Made by a program: the position numbers and the translations under genes | Origin: Nitrospirota bacterium | GTDB lineage: Bacteria > Nitrospinota > Nitrospinia > Nitrospinales > Nitrospinaceae | DNA: 5,198 nucleotides | Direction of reading: 5' to 3' | NCBI GenBank assembly: GCA_030600405.1 | Contig: JAUVMD010000127.1 | Coordinates: 1 to 5,198 of the forward strand | Part shown: positions 1 to 5,198 of the stretch, one piece after another | Numbering within the stretch: position 1 is the first letter of the stretch | Layout of the letters: every line of letters begins with the position of its first letter | Notes under the pieces: model-generated | Told to the model about the DNA's origin: nothing | The model's input: only the letters and a program-made list of their open reading frames with translations | The model's database searches: none

Positions 1-137
<137 letters not shown>

Positions 138-184
138 CCTGCGTTGCTCAATCCGAGACGGGCAAATGATCGCAATTTAGAACC

Positions 185-190
185 AGAGGA
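185..190 (+). promoter_or_regulatory. Ribosome binding site that sets the waaF start
   Basis: AGAGGA lies 4 bases before the ATG at 195 and is a good Shine-Dalgarno match. The reading frame stays open upstream to a TTG at 144, but that codon has no purine-rich site before it, and the extra 17 residues are polar and unlike a WaaF N-terminus. The ATG at 195 is therefore the preferred start. Confidence 0.75.
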
Positions 191-194
191 AACC

Positions 195-1280
195 ATGGAC
201 CGTCCAATAAATCTTGAAGAGCGGGACATTTGCCATGTTTTATTTTGGATGCCTCACTGGATTGGAGATGTGGTGTTCTCCCTTCCCACAATTCAGGCCT
301 TAAGAACCCGCTTGCCTCATGTGCGGATAACGGCGGTGGCCCATCCTCCCGCCCACGAAATTTTATCGCACCATCCTTCCATCGATTCTGTTATCAAAAT
401 TCCCTACACACAGGAGGATGGTTTTGGGTCTGCCTGCCGGTTTGCGCGGGGTTTGAAAAAATATCAGTTTGACCTGGCGGTTTTGTTTCCCAATTCCTTT
501 CGCAGCGCGATGATGGCCTGGCTGTCAGGAGCCAAAATTCGAATCGGTTATCAAACCGAAGGCCGTGGGATTTTTTTGACGCATCCGCTTGCCGTGCAGA
601 AGGATTCAAAATCTATACATGGAATAGATTATTATTCCAGAATTGTGTCCTGTCTCGGAATCAATGATGTGGAAAAGAAATTCGAACCCATTGTTTCAAA
701 AGAAGAAGTGAGACAGCAAGAGGAATTGTTGGCTCAGCAGGGAATTTATCCAAGTGATTTTAAGGTAGCGATTCAACCGGGCGCTTCCAAGCAGGAAAAA
801 CGGTGGCATCCGGAACGGTTCGGTATTTTATGTCAAAAGCTGATCAAGGAAAGAGGAGCCAAAATTCTGTTGTTAGGAAGCGATGCGGAAGCGGAGGTGA
901 TCGAGAAGGTCAGAAAATTTTGTCCACGGGAGCACTCCCTGGCTTTCACAGGTCTGAATATGCGAGTGGTGCTGGCCCTACTCCAGAACTGCCAACTGTT
1001 GATCGCCAACGACAGTGGCCTCATGAATCTGGCAGCTATGGTGAAAACGCCCCTCGTCGCCATTTTTGGTCCGGGCAGTCCTAAAACCAGCGATCCCTGT
1101 ATCGAACCTTCCAAAAAGGAAATAGTTACGAAAAATTTTTCATGCTCACCCTGCCGTCACAACTTTTTCAAGGAATGCAAACCCTCACCTCACAACAAAC
1201 CCTTTTGTATTGAAGACATCAGCGTCAAGGACGTCTCGGATTCGGTCTACCGGTTGTTAGAGCGGATAGAAACGCGTTAA
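195..1280 (+). CDS. waaF: ADP-heptose:LPS heptosyltransferase (GT9 family, WaaF type)
   Basis: The 361-residue product has the length and motifs of glycosyltransferase family 9, LPS heptosyltransferase II type. These cytoplasmic, membrane-associated enzymes add L-glycero-D-manno-heptose from ADP-heptose to the growing LPS inner core. Visible in order are the N-terminal acceptor-side motif MPHWIGDVVFSLP (residues 19-31, with the Asp at 25 conserved in this family), FPNSFRSA (98-105), the nucleotide-sugar-side PGASKQEKRW (195-204), NDSGLMNLA (272-280) and FGPG (291-294). A four-cysteine segment, C317-x2-C320-x7-C328-x9-C338, followed by EDISVKDV, is also typical of many WaaF-like proteins. The start is the ATG with the Shine-Dalgarno site at 185-190. 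The gene follows murA by 57 bp on the same strand, and its stop faces a convergent gene 13 bp away. WaaC or another GT9 heptosyltransferase is the main alternative; the FPNSF segment favours WaaF. Confidence 0.88.
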   Translation: MDRPINLEERDICHVLFWMPHWIGDVVFSLPTIQALRTRLPHVRITAVAHPPAHEILSHHPSIDSVIKIPYTQEDGFGSACRFARGLKKYQFDLAVLFPNSFRSAMMAWLSGAKIRIGYQTEGRGIFLTHPLAVQKDSKSIHGIDYYSRIVSCLGINDVEKKFEPIVSKEEVRQQEELLAQQGIYPSDFKVAIQPGASKQEKRWHPERFGILCQKLIKERGAKILLLGSDAEAEVIEKVRKFCPREHSLAFTGLNMRVVLALLQNCQLLIANDSGLMNLAAMVKTPLVAIFGPGSPKTSDPCIEPSKKEIVTKNFSCSPCRHNFFKECKPSPHNKPFCIEDISVKDVSDSVYRLLERIETR

Positions 1281-1293
1281 GCCGGAAGATAAA

Positions 1294-1689
1294 TTAAGGA
1301 ATGATGTTGGTTTCCGTAATGTCCCAATAGGGTTCCAGGTCGTAGTAACCCAAAATGACCTGCTCCCGTTCCATGGTAAGCGATTGGACATCATTGATGG
1401 AAGGAGATTGCTGAATGGAGTCCCGGCGCCAGGAGGTTTTAACTTTCCCCAACTCCAGCGATTCATAATGATCCCTGGGGAACAGAATAATTTTGCCGTC
1501 GGTGAATAAAAATCCACCGATAGTTAAAACCAGATATCTCGGGCTATAGGATTCTGGGTCGACCATCAGGCCCTGGATACGACCCACCATTTCATCGTGG
1601 ATGTCATATAAATAAAAACCGACGATACGATGTTCGGGATACAAACTGTAGATATTATCGTTGATATATTTTAACGGGCTCGGAGTCAC
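1294..1689 (-). CDS. PRC-barrel domain protein, small
   Basis: The predicted 131-residue protein has no signal peptide or membrane segment, so it is probably cytoplasmic. Residues about 22-98 resemble a PRC-barrel: a strand pattern with VGFYLYDIHDEMVGRIQGLM, then VDPESYSPRYLVLTIGG, then a K-I-I-L-F-P stretch at 66-71 and a final SIQQSPSIND, matching the usual layout 'G-x-I-x-D-x-x-V-D-P ... R-Y-L-V ... P ... S-P'. The domain was first described in the photosynthetic reaction-centre H subunit and also occurs in RimM and in many stand-alone bacterial proteins of unknown role. Residues 100-131 form an acidic, tyrosine-rich tail that I do not recognise. The start is GTG at 1689: GGGGA lies 6 bases upstream, an in-frame TGA lies a few codons further upstream, and no ATG is available before the domain. 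It is transcribed divergently from the DUF4124 gene. The specific function is unknown. Confidence 0.78.
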   Translation of the reverse strand: MTPSPLKYINDNIYSLYPEHRIVGFYLYDIHDEMVGRIQGLMVDPESYSPRYLVLTIGGFLFTDGKIILFPRDHYESLELGKVKTSWRRDSIQQSPSINDVQSLTMEREQVILGYYDLEPYWDITETNIIP

Positions 1690-1695
1690 GTAAGA

Positions 1696-1700
1696 TCCCC
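1696..1700 (-). promoter_or_regulatory. Ribosome binding site for the PRC-barrel gene (GTG start)
   Basis: On the minus strand GGGGA sits 6 bases before the GTG at 1689. It supports this non-ATG start, which is the only plausible one before the conserved domain because an in-frame TGA lies just upstream. Confidence 0.5.
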
Positions 1701-1734
1701 AGTTTCAATTTAAGAGGGTTTCTTTTAGAATTAA

Positions 1735-1743
1735 AGTATAGCA
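1735..1743 (-). promoter_or_regulatory. Candidate extended -10 promoter for the PRC-barrel gene
   Basis: On the minus strand the sequence reads TGCTATACT, an extended -10 element (TGn followed by TATACT, five of six matches to TATAAT). No good -35 is seen 16-18 bp upstream, which is tolerated in extended -10 promoters. Transcription would begin near 1728, giving a leader of about 40 nt before the GTG at 1689. This is a motif match only. Confidence 0.5.
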
Positions 1744-1758
1744 GAGTTTGGATTCGGT

Positions 1759-1767
1759 TGATATAAT
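1759..1767 (+). promoter_or_regulatory. Candidate extended -10 promoter for the DUF4124 gene
   Basis: TGATATAAT is a perfect TATAAT preceded by TGn, the extended -10 form of a sigma-70-type promoter. The -35 position (about 1739-1744) holds no recognisable hexamer. Transcription would start near 1774, leaving a leader of roughly 53 nt before the ATG at 1827. The position where its -35 contact would fall overlaps the -10 of the divergent minus-strand promoter. Confidence 0.6.
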
Positions 1768-1826
1768 CTTAAAGTAGCTCCAATTAGTTAAATCATTTAC
1801 CTTTAAATATATCCGTCCATTGCAAT

Positions 1827-2627
1827 ATGAAGTATACCGTTGGTTTCTCCAGAGTTCTTTCAAAAACTTTGATTTTTGCGCTATTGGGGTGGTTCGCCTT
1901 TCAACCCGATCCAGTGAATGCAAAAATATATAAGTATAAAGATGAGCATGGGAAAATTCATTTTACCGACGATGCCAGCAAAATCCCTTTGCGATATAGA
2001 AATAAAGGCTCCGTGAAGAAATTCAAAGGAGTGAGCGAGCCGGCGCCCGCCCCCCGCGCTCCTTCAGGGTTTCCGGGTCAGCCAAGCGCAGGGGCAGGTG
2101 GGAGTGAAATTAAGGAGGACGCAGGGCTCAGTTCGCAAGAGGTAGCGCTGGTTGGTAAAACCATTCAGGTATTCAAAGTCGGAATAGAGTTGGCGAACCG
2201 TTATGAAAATGTCCAGCTCAGCTTTTCCAATGGGCAGGGAGCGGTGAACGCCATTCAAAGCGCTCTTCCCCTAAAGGAAAGCCTGGCGAGCGAGCTGGCG
2301 GGGACCAAGGTTCCCGAGCTGCAGGAAGCCCTGGGATTTCTAAAGCAAAGCATCGCTGCGGACCAGCAAACAAAATCGGTGGGCCAAGGACTCAAAAAGA
2401 GAATCGCTGCCATCTTTAACCGGTTAGCCGACGAAGAAAAACAACAAACCGCTTTGATCAAAAAACTGGAAAAGGCCTTGAAAGATTCCAAAAAGAAAAA
2501 GGCGGAAGCCAAAAAGAAAAAAGAAGAAGAGGCCAAAAAGAAAAAAGAAGAAGAAGCCAAAAAGAAAAAAGAAGAAGAAGCCGAATCGGAGAAAGAAGAA
2601 GAGGCCGAATCGGAAAAAGAGAAGTAA
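1827..2627 (+). CDS. Secreted DUF4124-domain protein with Lys/Glu repeat tail
   Basis: The 266-residue product begins with a signal peptide: basic start, hydrophobic run LIFALLGWFAF (residues 15-25) and a likely cleavage site after VNA at 32. The mature protein opens with IYKYKDEHGKIHFTDD (34-49) and IPLRYR (53-58), a textbook DUF4124 domain, usually found at the N-terminus of exported proteins with no assigned biochemical role. A Pro/Ala/Gly-rich linker follows (about 70-94), then a region predicted helical from its composition (about 100-225), then a tail of AKKKKEEE-type octads (228-266). Export to the periplasm is inferred from the signal; no lipobox cysteine is present. The ATG at 1827 lacks an obvious Shine-Dalgarno site but is the only start that gives the whole signal peptide. 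Apart from DUF4124, the function is unknown. The tail resembles the charged helical regions of TolA-like proteins, though there is no TolA C-terminal domain. Confidence 0.85.
   Translation: MKYTVGFSRVLSKTLIFALLGWFAFQPDPVNAKIYKYKDEHGKIHFTDDASKIPLRYRNKGSVKKFKGVSEPAPAPRAPSGFPGQPSAGAGGSEIKEDAGLSSQEVALVGKTIQVFKVGIELANRYENVQLSFSNGQGAVNAIQSALPLKESLASELAGTKVPELQEALGFLKQSIAADQQTKSVGQGLKKRIAAIFNRLADEEKQQTALIKKLEKALKDSKKKKAEAKKKKEEEAKKKKEEEAKKKKEEEAESEKEEEAESEKEK
2508..2627 (+). repeat. 24-bp tandem repeat encoding AKKKKEEE octads
   Basis: Five consecutive units start with GCC at 2508, 2532, 2556, 2580 and 2604. The first three encode AKKKKEEE and are nearly identical in DNA (the last Glu codon is GAG in the first, GAA in the second and third). 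The fourth and fifth are diverged AESEKEEE-like units, the fifth shortened by the stop codon. The DNA is almost pure A and G on the + strand. The repeat sits inside the 3' end of the DUF4124 gene and stays in frame. Confidence 0.9.
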
Positions 2628-2748
2628 CTTTTATTCATTATCTTGAATTTCCGTTTTCTAAATGACTTCCACAAGAAGATTTCCCTCCTGGTATGTTTGC
2701 CGTGATTAATTTGCTGACCTTATTGTCCTAAATTAAACCCATTTCATT

Positions 2749-4107
2749 ATGGATGACATCAACCGGTTTTTTTCAGATTTAAACGGAATTATCTGGGGCC
2801 CCTGGTTGCTGATTCTGCTGGTCGGTACCGGAATTTGGTTGACGATTCTACTCAAAGGCATTCAATTTCGTTTACTCCCTTACGCTTTGCGGTTGACCTT
2901 CTCTTGCGAGCGGACCGGCAAGGGGGATGTTTCTCATTTTGGTGCACTCATGATTTCTTTGGCCGCCACCATAGGCAGTGGCAACATTGCCGGCGTGGCC
3001 ACCGCGATGACCCTCGGCGGACCGGGTGCGGTGGTATGGATGTGGATGGCCGCCCTGTTCGGCATGGCTACTAAATACGCTGAAGGTTTTCTCGCCGTGC
3101 GTTACCGACAGATCAACCACAAGGGGGAGATTTCCGGCGGCCCCATGTATTACATCGAAACCGGGTTGGGCTGGAAATGGTTGGGGATTTGTTTTGCTGT
3201 GTGCGGGGCCGTCGCCGCGTTCGGGATCGGTAACATGGTCCAGGCCAACACGTCCACCCTCGCCCTCGTCAAAGTTTTTTCCATCAGCAAAGAAGCGGTC
3301 GGCGTCATCTTGGCGGTTTTTACCGGGCTGGTGATCCTGGGCGGAATCAAGCGCATCGCCGAAGTCGTTTCCTTTTTTGTTCCTATAATGGTGTTGCTGT
3401 ATTTTGCAGGATCGTTGGTAATAATCCTCGGTAACATGGCGGAATTACCAGCGGGCCTTGCGCTTTTGTTCAAGCAGGCGATGAGCGGCACTGCGGCCAG
3501 CGGCGGCTTTGCTGGAGCAACTCTGGCCCAGGCCATTCGGTTCGGCGTGGAGCGAGGATTGTTCTCCAATGAATCCGGTCTGGGAAGCGCCCCCATCGTT
3601 GCCGCCGCGGCGAAAACCAATCAACCTAGTAAGCAGGCACTGGTGTCGATGACTGGAACTTTTCTCGATACCATCATCGTGTGTTCGTTGACTGGACTTG
3701 TGCTTTCCACGACAGGAGTCTGGAATTCAGGTAAGACCGGCGTCGAGCTAACACTTCAGGCTTTCAGCGCCGGACTGCCGGGCGAGTGGGGACAATGGAT
3801 CGTCACTCTCGGGGTGGTCACCTTCGCGTTCTCAACCATCCTGGGCTGGTGCTATTACGGCGAAAAATGTTTTGAATATCTGGCAGGTGAACGTTTTATC
3901 CCATTTTACAGGATGGCCTGGATCGGTTTCGTCTATGTCGGTGCGGTGAGTAATCTACATTTTGTCTGGGATTTTTCAGGAGCCATGAATGGGCTGATGG
4001 CCGTTCCCAATCTCATCGCCTTACTGGCATTGAGCCGTCTCATTGCCCGGGAGACAAAAGAATTTGAAAAAGGTATCCGCGAAGGCACGATTCATCGGTT
4101 CGACTAG
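2749..4107 (+). CDS. Sodium:alanine/glycine symporter, AGCS family
   Basis: This intact 452-residue integral membrane protein matches the alanine or glycine:cation symporter family in length and motifs, so it probably imports a small neutral amino acid (alanine or glycine) with Na+ across the inner membrane. Key segments are an N-terminal FFSDLNGIIWGPWLLIL (7-23), TIGSGNIAGVATA (74-86), the family signature GGPGAVVWMWM (90-100), GGPMYYIE (130-137), GNMVQANT (161-168), GVERGLFSNESGLGSAP (266-282) and STILGWCYYGE (362-372). Around ten hydrophobic segments are visible by eye. The ATG at 2749 has no clear Shine-Dalgarno site, but the following residues align with the normal family N-terminus, so the start is probably right. 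The 121 bp upstream contain no gene and no convincing promoter or terminator. The gene stands alone on its strand, so substrate choice cannot be read from neighbours; D-alanine or other small amino acids remain possible. Confidence 0.93.
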   Translation: MDDINRFFSDLNGIIWGPWLLILLVGTGIWLTILLKGIQFRLLPYALRLTFSCERTGKGDVSHFGALMISLAATIGSGNIAGVATAMTLGGPGAVVWMWMAALFGMATKYAEGFLAVRYRQINHKGEISGGPMYYIETGLGWKWLGICFAVCGAVAAFGIGNMVQANTSTLALVKVFSISKEAVGVILAVFTGLVILGGIKRIAEVVSFFVPIMVLLYFAGSLVIILGNMAELPAGLALLFKQAMSGTAASGGFAGATLAQAIRFGVERGLFSNESGLGSAPIVAAAAKTNQPSKQALVSMTGTFLDTIIVCSLTGLVLSTTGVWNSGKTGVELTLQAFSAGLPGEWGQWIVTLGVVTFAFSTILGWCYYGEKCFEYLAGERFIPFYRMAWIGFVYVGAVSNLHFVWDFSGAMNGLMAVPNLIALLALSRLIARETKEFEKGIREGTIHRFD

Positions 4108-4127
4108 TATTTTTCGGATCAGTCGAA
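4099..4127. terminator. Inverted repeat across two convergent stops; possible bidirectional terminator
   Basis: TTCGACT at 4099-4105 is the exact reverse complement of AGTCGAA at 4121-4127, giving a 7-bp stem with a 15-base loop. A further 5-bp pairing (CGATT at 4088-4092 with AATCG at 4129-4133) could extend it past a 6-base bulge. The stem covers both stop codons (TAG 4105-4107 on +, TGA 4121-4119 on -). There is a short T run in the loop but no proper U-tract after either arm, so terminator function is tentative. Confidence 0.35.
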
Positions 4128-4811
4128 TAATCGAAAGCGGATGATATACCAGATCGCCGCCACGCCGTCTTTCCATCCAATTTTTTTTCCTTCCGAATAA
4201 TCCCGTCCGCTGTAGGAAATGGGGACCTCGTAGATTCTAAAATTTCTTTTGGAGACCTTGCTGGTGAATTCCGGCTCGAATCCGAACCGGTCGCACTTCA
4301 GGGTAATAGACTCCAGTACCTGCCGGGTGAAGGCTTTATAGCATGTTTCCATATCCGTCAGGTTCAGGTTGGTCAGCATGTTGGACAACAGGGTCAGAGC
4401 CATGTTACCGAGGTAATGCCAGAAGAACAGAACCCGGTGGGGTCCGCCCAGAAACCGTGATCCGTAGACGACGTCCGCCCGTCCATCCAGAATCGGTTCC
4501 AATAGTTTACCGTAATCCTTGGGGTCATATTCCAAGTCCGCGTCCTGAATGATAATGATGTCCCCCGAAGCTTGGGCGAATCCGGTACGTAGCGCGGCGC
4601 CTTTGCCCCGGTTATGCGGGTGAATCAACACCGTATAACCCTTTTTATTTTTATAGTTCTCGACAATTTCACGTGTGCCGTCGGTTGAACAGTCATCCAC
4701 CAACACGATTTCTTTTTCGTAGTCAACTGCTTCCACACGGGTCAACAGAGTGTTGAGCGTATCTTTTTCGTTATAAACAGGAATGACAATTGAAAGCTTC
4801 ACGGACACCAT
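4119..4811 (-). CDS. Family 2 glycosyltransferase, polyprenyl-phosphate sugar synthase (DPM1-like) type
   Basis: The 230-residue protein is a GT-A fold, family 2 glycosyltransferase of the dolichol/polyprenol-phosphate mannose or glucose synthase group. Such enzymes move a sugar from a nucleotide donor to a lipid-phosphate carrier at the cytoplasmic face of the membrane. Motifs in order: SIVIPVYNE (7-15), VDDCSTDGT (38-46), [10 protein letters not shown] (68-77), the metal-binding DAD in QDADLEYDP (89-97), YGSRF (116-120), [11 protein letters not shown] (151-161), RFGFEPE (175-181) and [18 protein letters not shown] (199-216). It ends without the C-terminal membrane helices found in GtrB/ArnC-like relatives, although residues 128-147 are hydrophobic. 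The start is taken as the ATG at 4811; a TTG one codon upstream is equally open, and neither has a clear Shine-Dalgarno site. The sugar cannot be read from sequence. A gene for a Gx-transporter-like protein lies upstream on the same strand, but a probable terminator separates them. Confidence 0.88.
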   Translation of the reverse strand: MVSVKLSIVIPVYNEKDTLNTLLTRVEAVDYEKEIVLVDDCSTDGTREIVENYKNKKGYTVLIHPHNRGKGAALRTGFAQASGDIIIIQDADLEYDPKDYGKLLEPILDGRADVVYGSRFLGGPHRVLFFWHYLGNMALTLLSNMLTNLNLTDMETCYKAFTRQVLESITLKCDRFGFEPEFTSKVSKRNFRIYEVPISYSGRDYSEGKKIGWKDGVAAIWYIIRFRLFD

Positions 4812-4824
4812 CAAAGTTCGTTTA

Positions 4825-4842
4825 ATATGTAATATATGTAAT
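4825..4842. repeat. Two tandem 9-bp units upstream of the glycosyltransferase
   Basis: ATATGTAAT occurs twice back to back (4825-4833 and 4834-4842), 14 bp before the ATG at 4811 on the minus strand. The stretch is very AT-rich and would lie in the promoter or leader. It may be a binding site or simply AT-rich sequence; no function can be assigned. Confidence 0.6.
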
Positions 4843-4866
4843 TTGGCTAGAAATTTAGTGTAAAGG

Positions 4867-4917
4867 AAAAGCCTGGGGAAGTCTAAAACATTGTGAAAGG
4901 GACAATGTTAGGCTTTT
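4867..4917 (-). terminator. Nested inverted repeat, likely terminator of the Gx-transporter-like gene
   Basis: An inner perfect 8-bp stem, AACATTGT (4887-4894) with ACAATGTT (4902-4909), encloses a 7-base loop. An outer perfect 8-bp stem pairs AAAAGCCT (4867-4874) with AGGCTTTT (4910-4917). On the right the two arms abut; on the left 12 bases are unpaired. Read on the minus strand, the inner hairpin is followed by TTTT, and the outer arm ends in TTTTCCTTT, both giving T-rich 3' ends. The structure begins within the stop codon of the minus-strand gene at 4916-4918. Its position and shape suit a factor-independent terminator, though the inner stem is AT-rich. Confidence 0.55.
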
Positions 4918-5198
4918 AAAAGGATATTCCTTCACTTGATAGATGTTGAGTGATGTTGTTCGCCAGCAGGCCGGTGAGAATGCCGGAGATCAGAGAAAAG
5001 GTGAGAAACACCGGCAATAAATTAAAAAAAATGCTTTGGTGAATGAATAGAAAGAACACGCACACAAATATCGCGGTGGTGTGGGCATAAGCCGCCACCA
5101 CGCTAATTCCCACCAGGCTGAAGACCTGCCGTCCTTCCCGGTACAACAGACCCATGATGCCCACCGAAGCCAACCCTCCGGCCAGGCTCAGAAAAAAC
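4916..5198 (-). CDS. Gx transporter / heptaprenyl diphosphate synthase component I-like membrane protein, C-terminal part
   Basis: The reading frame enters from the right edge of the window and ends at TAA (4918-4916), giving 93 visible residues. The frame has no stop up to the edge, and the sequence continues upstream of a leucine TTG codon at 5173 as FFLSLAGG, so this is the C-terminal part of a longer gene. It is very hydrophobic, with about three membrane segments. LSLAGGLASVGIMGLLYRE followed by FSLVGISVVAAYAHTTA and a final LISGILTGLLANNI fits the family annotated as Gx transporter or heptaprenyl diphosphate synthase component I. Despite that older name, these are multi-spanning membrane proteins resembling ECF-type substrate-binding subunits, and their substrate is unsettled. 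The N-terminal half, start and upstream neighbours are outside the window. The family call is from recalled motif similarity; another small ECF-like S component is the main alternative. Confidence 0.68.
   Translation of the reverse strand, partial: FFLSLAGGLASVGIMGLLYREGRQVFSLVGISVVAAYAHTTAIFVCVFFLFIHQSIFFNLLPVFLTFSLISGILTGLLANNITQHLSSEGISF

Noticed and set aside
144..194. Upstream TTG start extending the heptosyltransferase by 17 residues
   Set aside because: No ribosome site precedes the TTG, and the extra residues are polar and unlike the family N-terminus; the ATG at 195 has a good AGAGGA.
1705..1923. 72-codon open frame on the minus strand across the divergent intergenic region
   Set aside because: It overlaps the promoters and the signal-peptide coding region of the DUF4124 gene, has no recognisable motif, and its composition looks like translated AT-rich noise.
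2255..2674. 139-codon minus-strand frame rich in Phe and Ser with apparent repeats
   Set aside because: It is the antisense shadow of the Lys/Glu repeat; the apparent FFFLASSS periodicity is only the reverse complement of the 24-bp units.
2628..2748. Possible promoter or terminator between the DUF4124 gene and the symporter
   Set aside because: TGGTATGTT at 2689-2697 is a partial extended -10 but matches TATAAT at only four of six positions and has no -35; AAAAG/CTTTT around 2610-2635 gives only a 5-bp weak stem.
3150..3620. 156-codon minus-strand frame inside the symporter gene
   Set aside because: The + strand frame has unambiguous AGCS motifs throughout; the opposite frame lacks any family resemblance and is open only because of codon bias.
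4815..4866. Promoter for the glycosyltransferase, with TTTACA at 4866-4861 as a -35
   Set aside because: No acceptable -10 occurs 16-19 bp downstream on the minus strand; the AT-rich 9-bp repeats give many poor matches.

Overview
This window looks like ordinary chromosomal DNA from a Gram-negative bacterium. An LPS inner-core heptosyltransferase (WaaF type), the end of the peptidoglycan enzyme MurA, and a secreted DUF4124 protein all fit a cell with an outer membrane. DUF4124 proteins are common in Proteobacteria and some neighbouring phyla such as Nitrospinota. I cannot name the lineage more precisely from sequence alone. There are no signs of phage, insertion sequences, CRISPR or other mobile DNA.

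Layout, left to right. (1) Bases 1-137 hold the last 44 codons of murA on the + strand. After 57 bp comes waaF (195-1280, +), which has a clear Shine-Dalgarno site, so the pair may be an envelope-biogenesis operon. (2) A small PRC-barrel protein (1294-1689, -) converges on waaF with only 13 bp between stop codons. (3) A 137-bp divergent intergenic region separates the PRC-barrel gene from a secreted DUF4124 protein (1827-2627, +). It carries two back-to-back extended -10 promoter candidates whose RNA polymerase footprints should overlap. The DUF4124 protein ends in a lysine/glutamate repeat made from a 24-bp tandem DNA array. (4) After 121 bp without a gene comes an intact AGCS-family sodium:amino-acid symporter (2749-4107, +). 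(5) It converges, with 11 bp between stops, on a family 2 glycosyltransferase of the polyprenyl-phosphate sugar synthase type (4119-4811, -). An inverted repeat spans both stop codons. (6) A nested inverted repeat (4867-4917), probably a terminator, separates that gene from the 3' part of a Gx-transporter/heptaprenyl-diphosphate-synthase-component-I-like membrane protein (4916-5198, -), which runs off the right edge.

The common theme is the cell envelope: peptidoglycan precursor synthesis, LPS core assembly, a secreted protein, two integral membrane transport-type proteins, and a glycosyltransferase likely to use a lipid carrier. The genes do not form one operon; strand changes divide them into about four transcription units. 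I found no clearly undescribed system. The features most worth a second look are the single-helix-like repeat tail, the overlapping divergent promoters, and the inverted repeats at gene ends.
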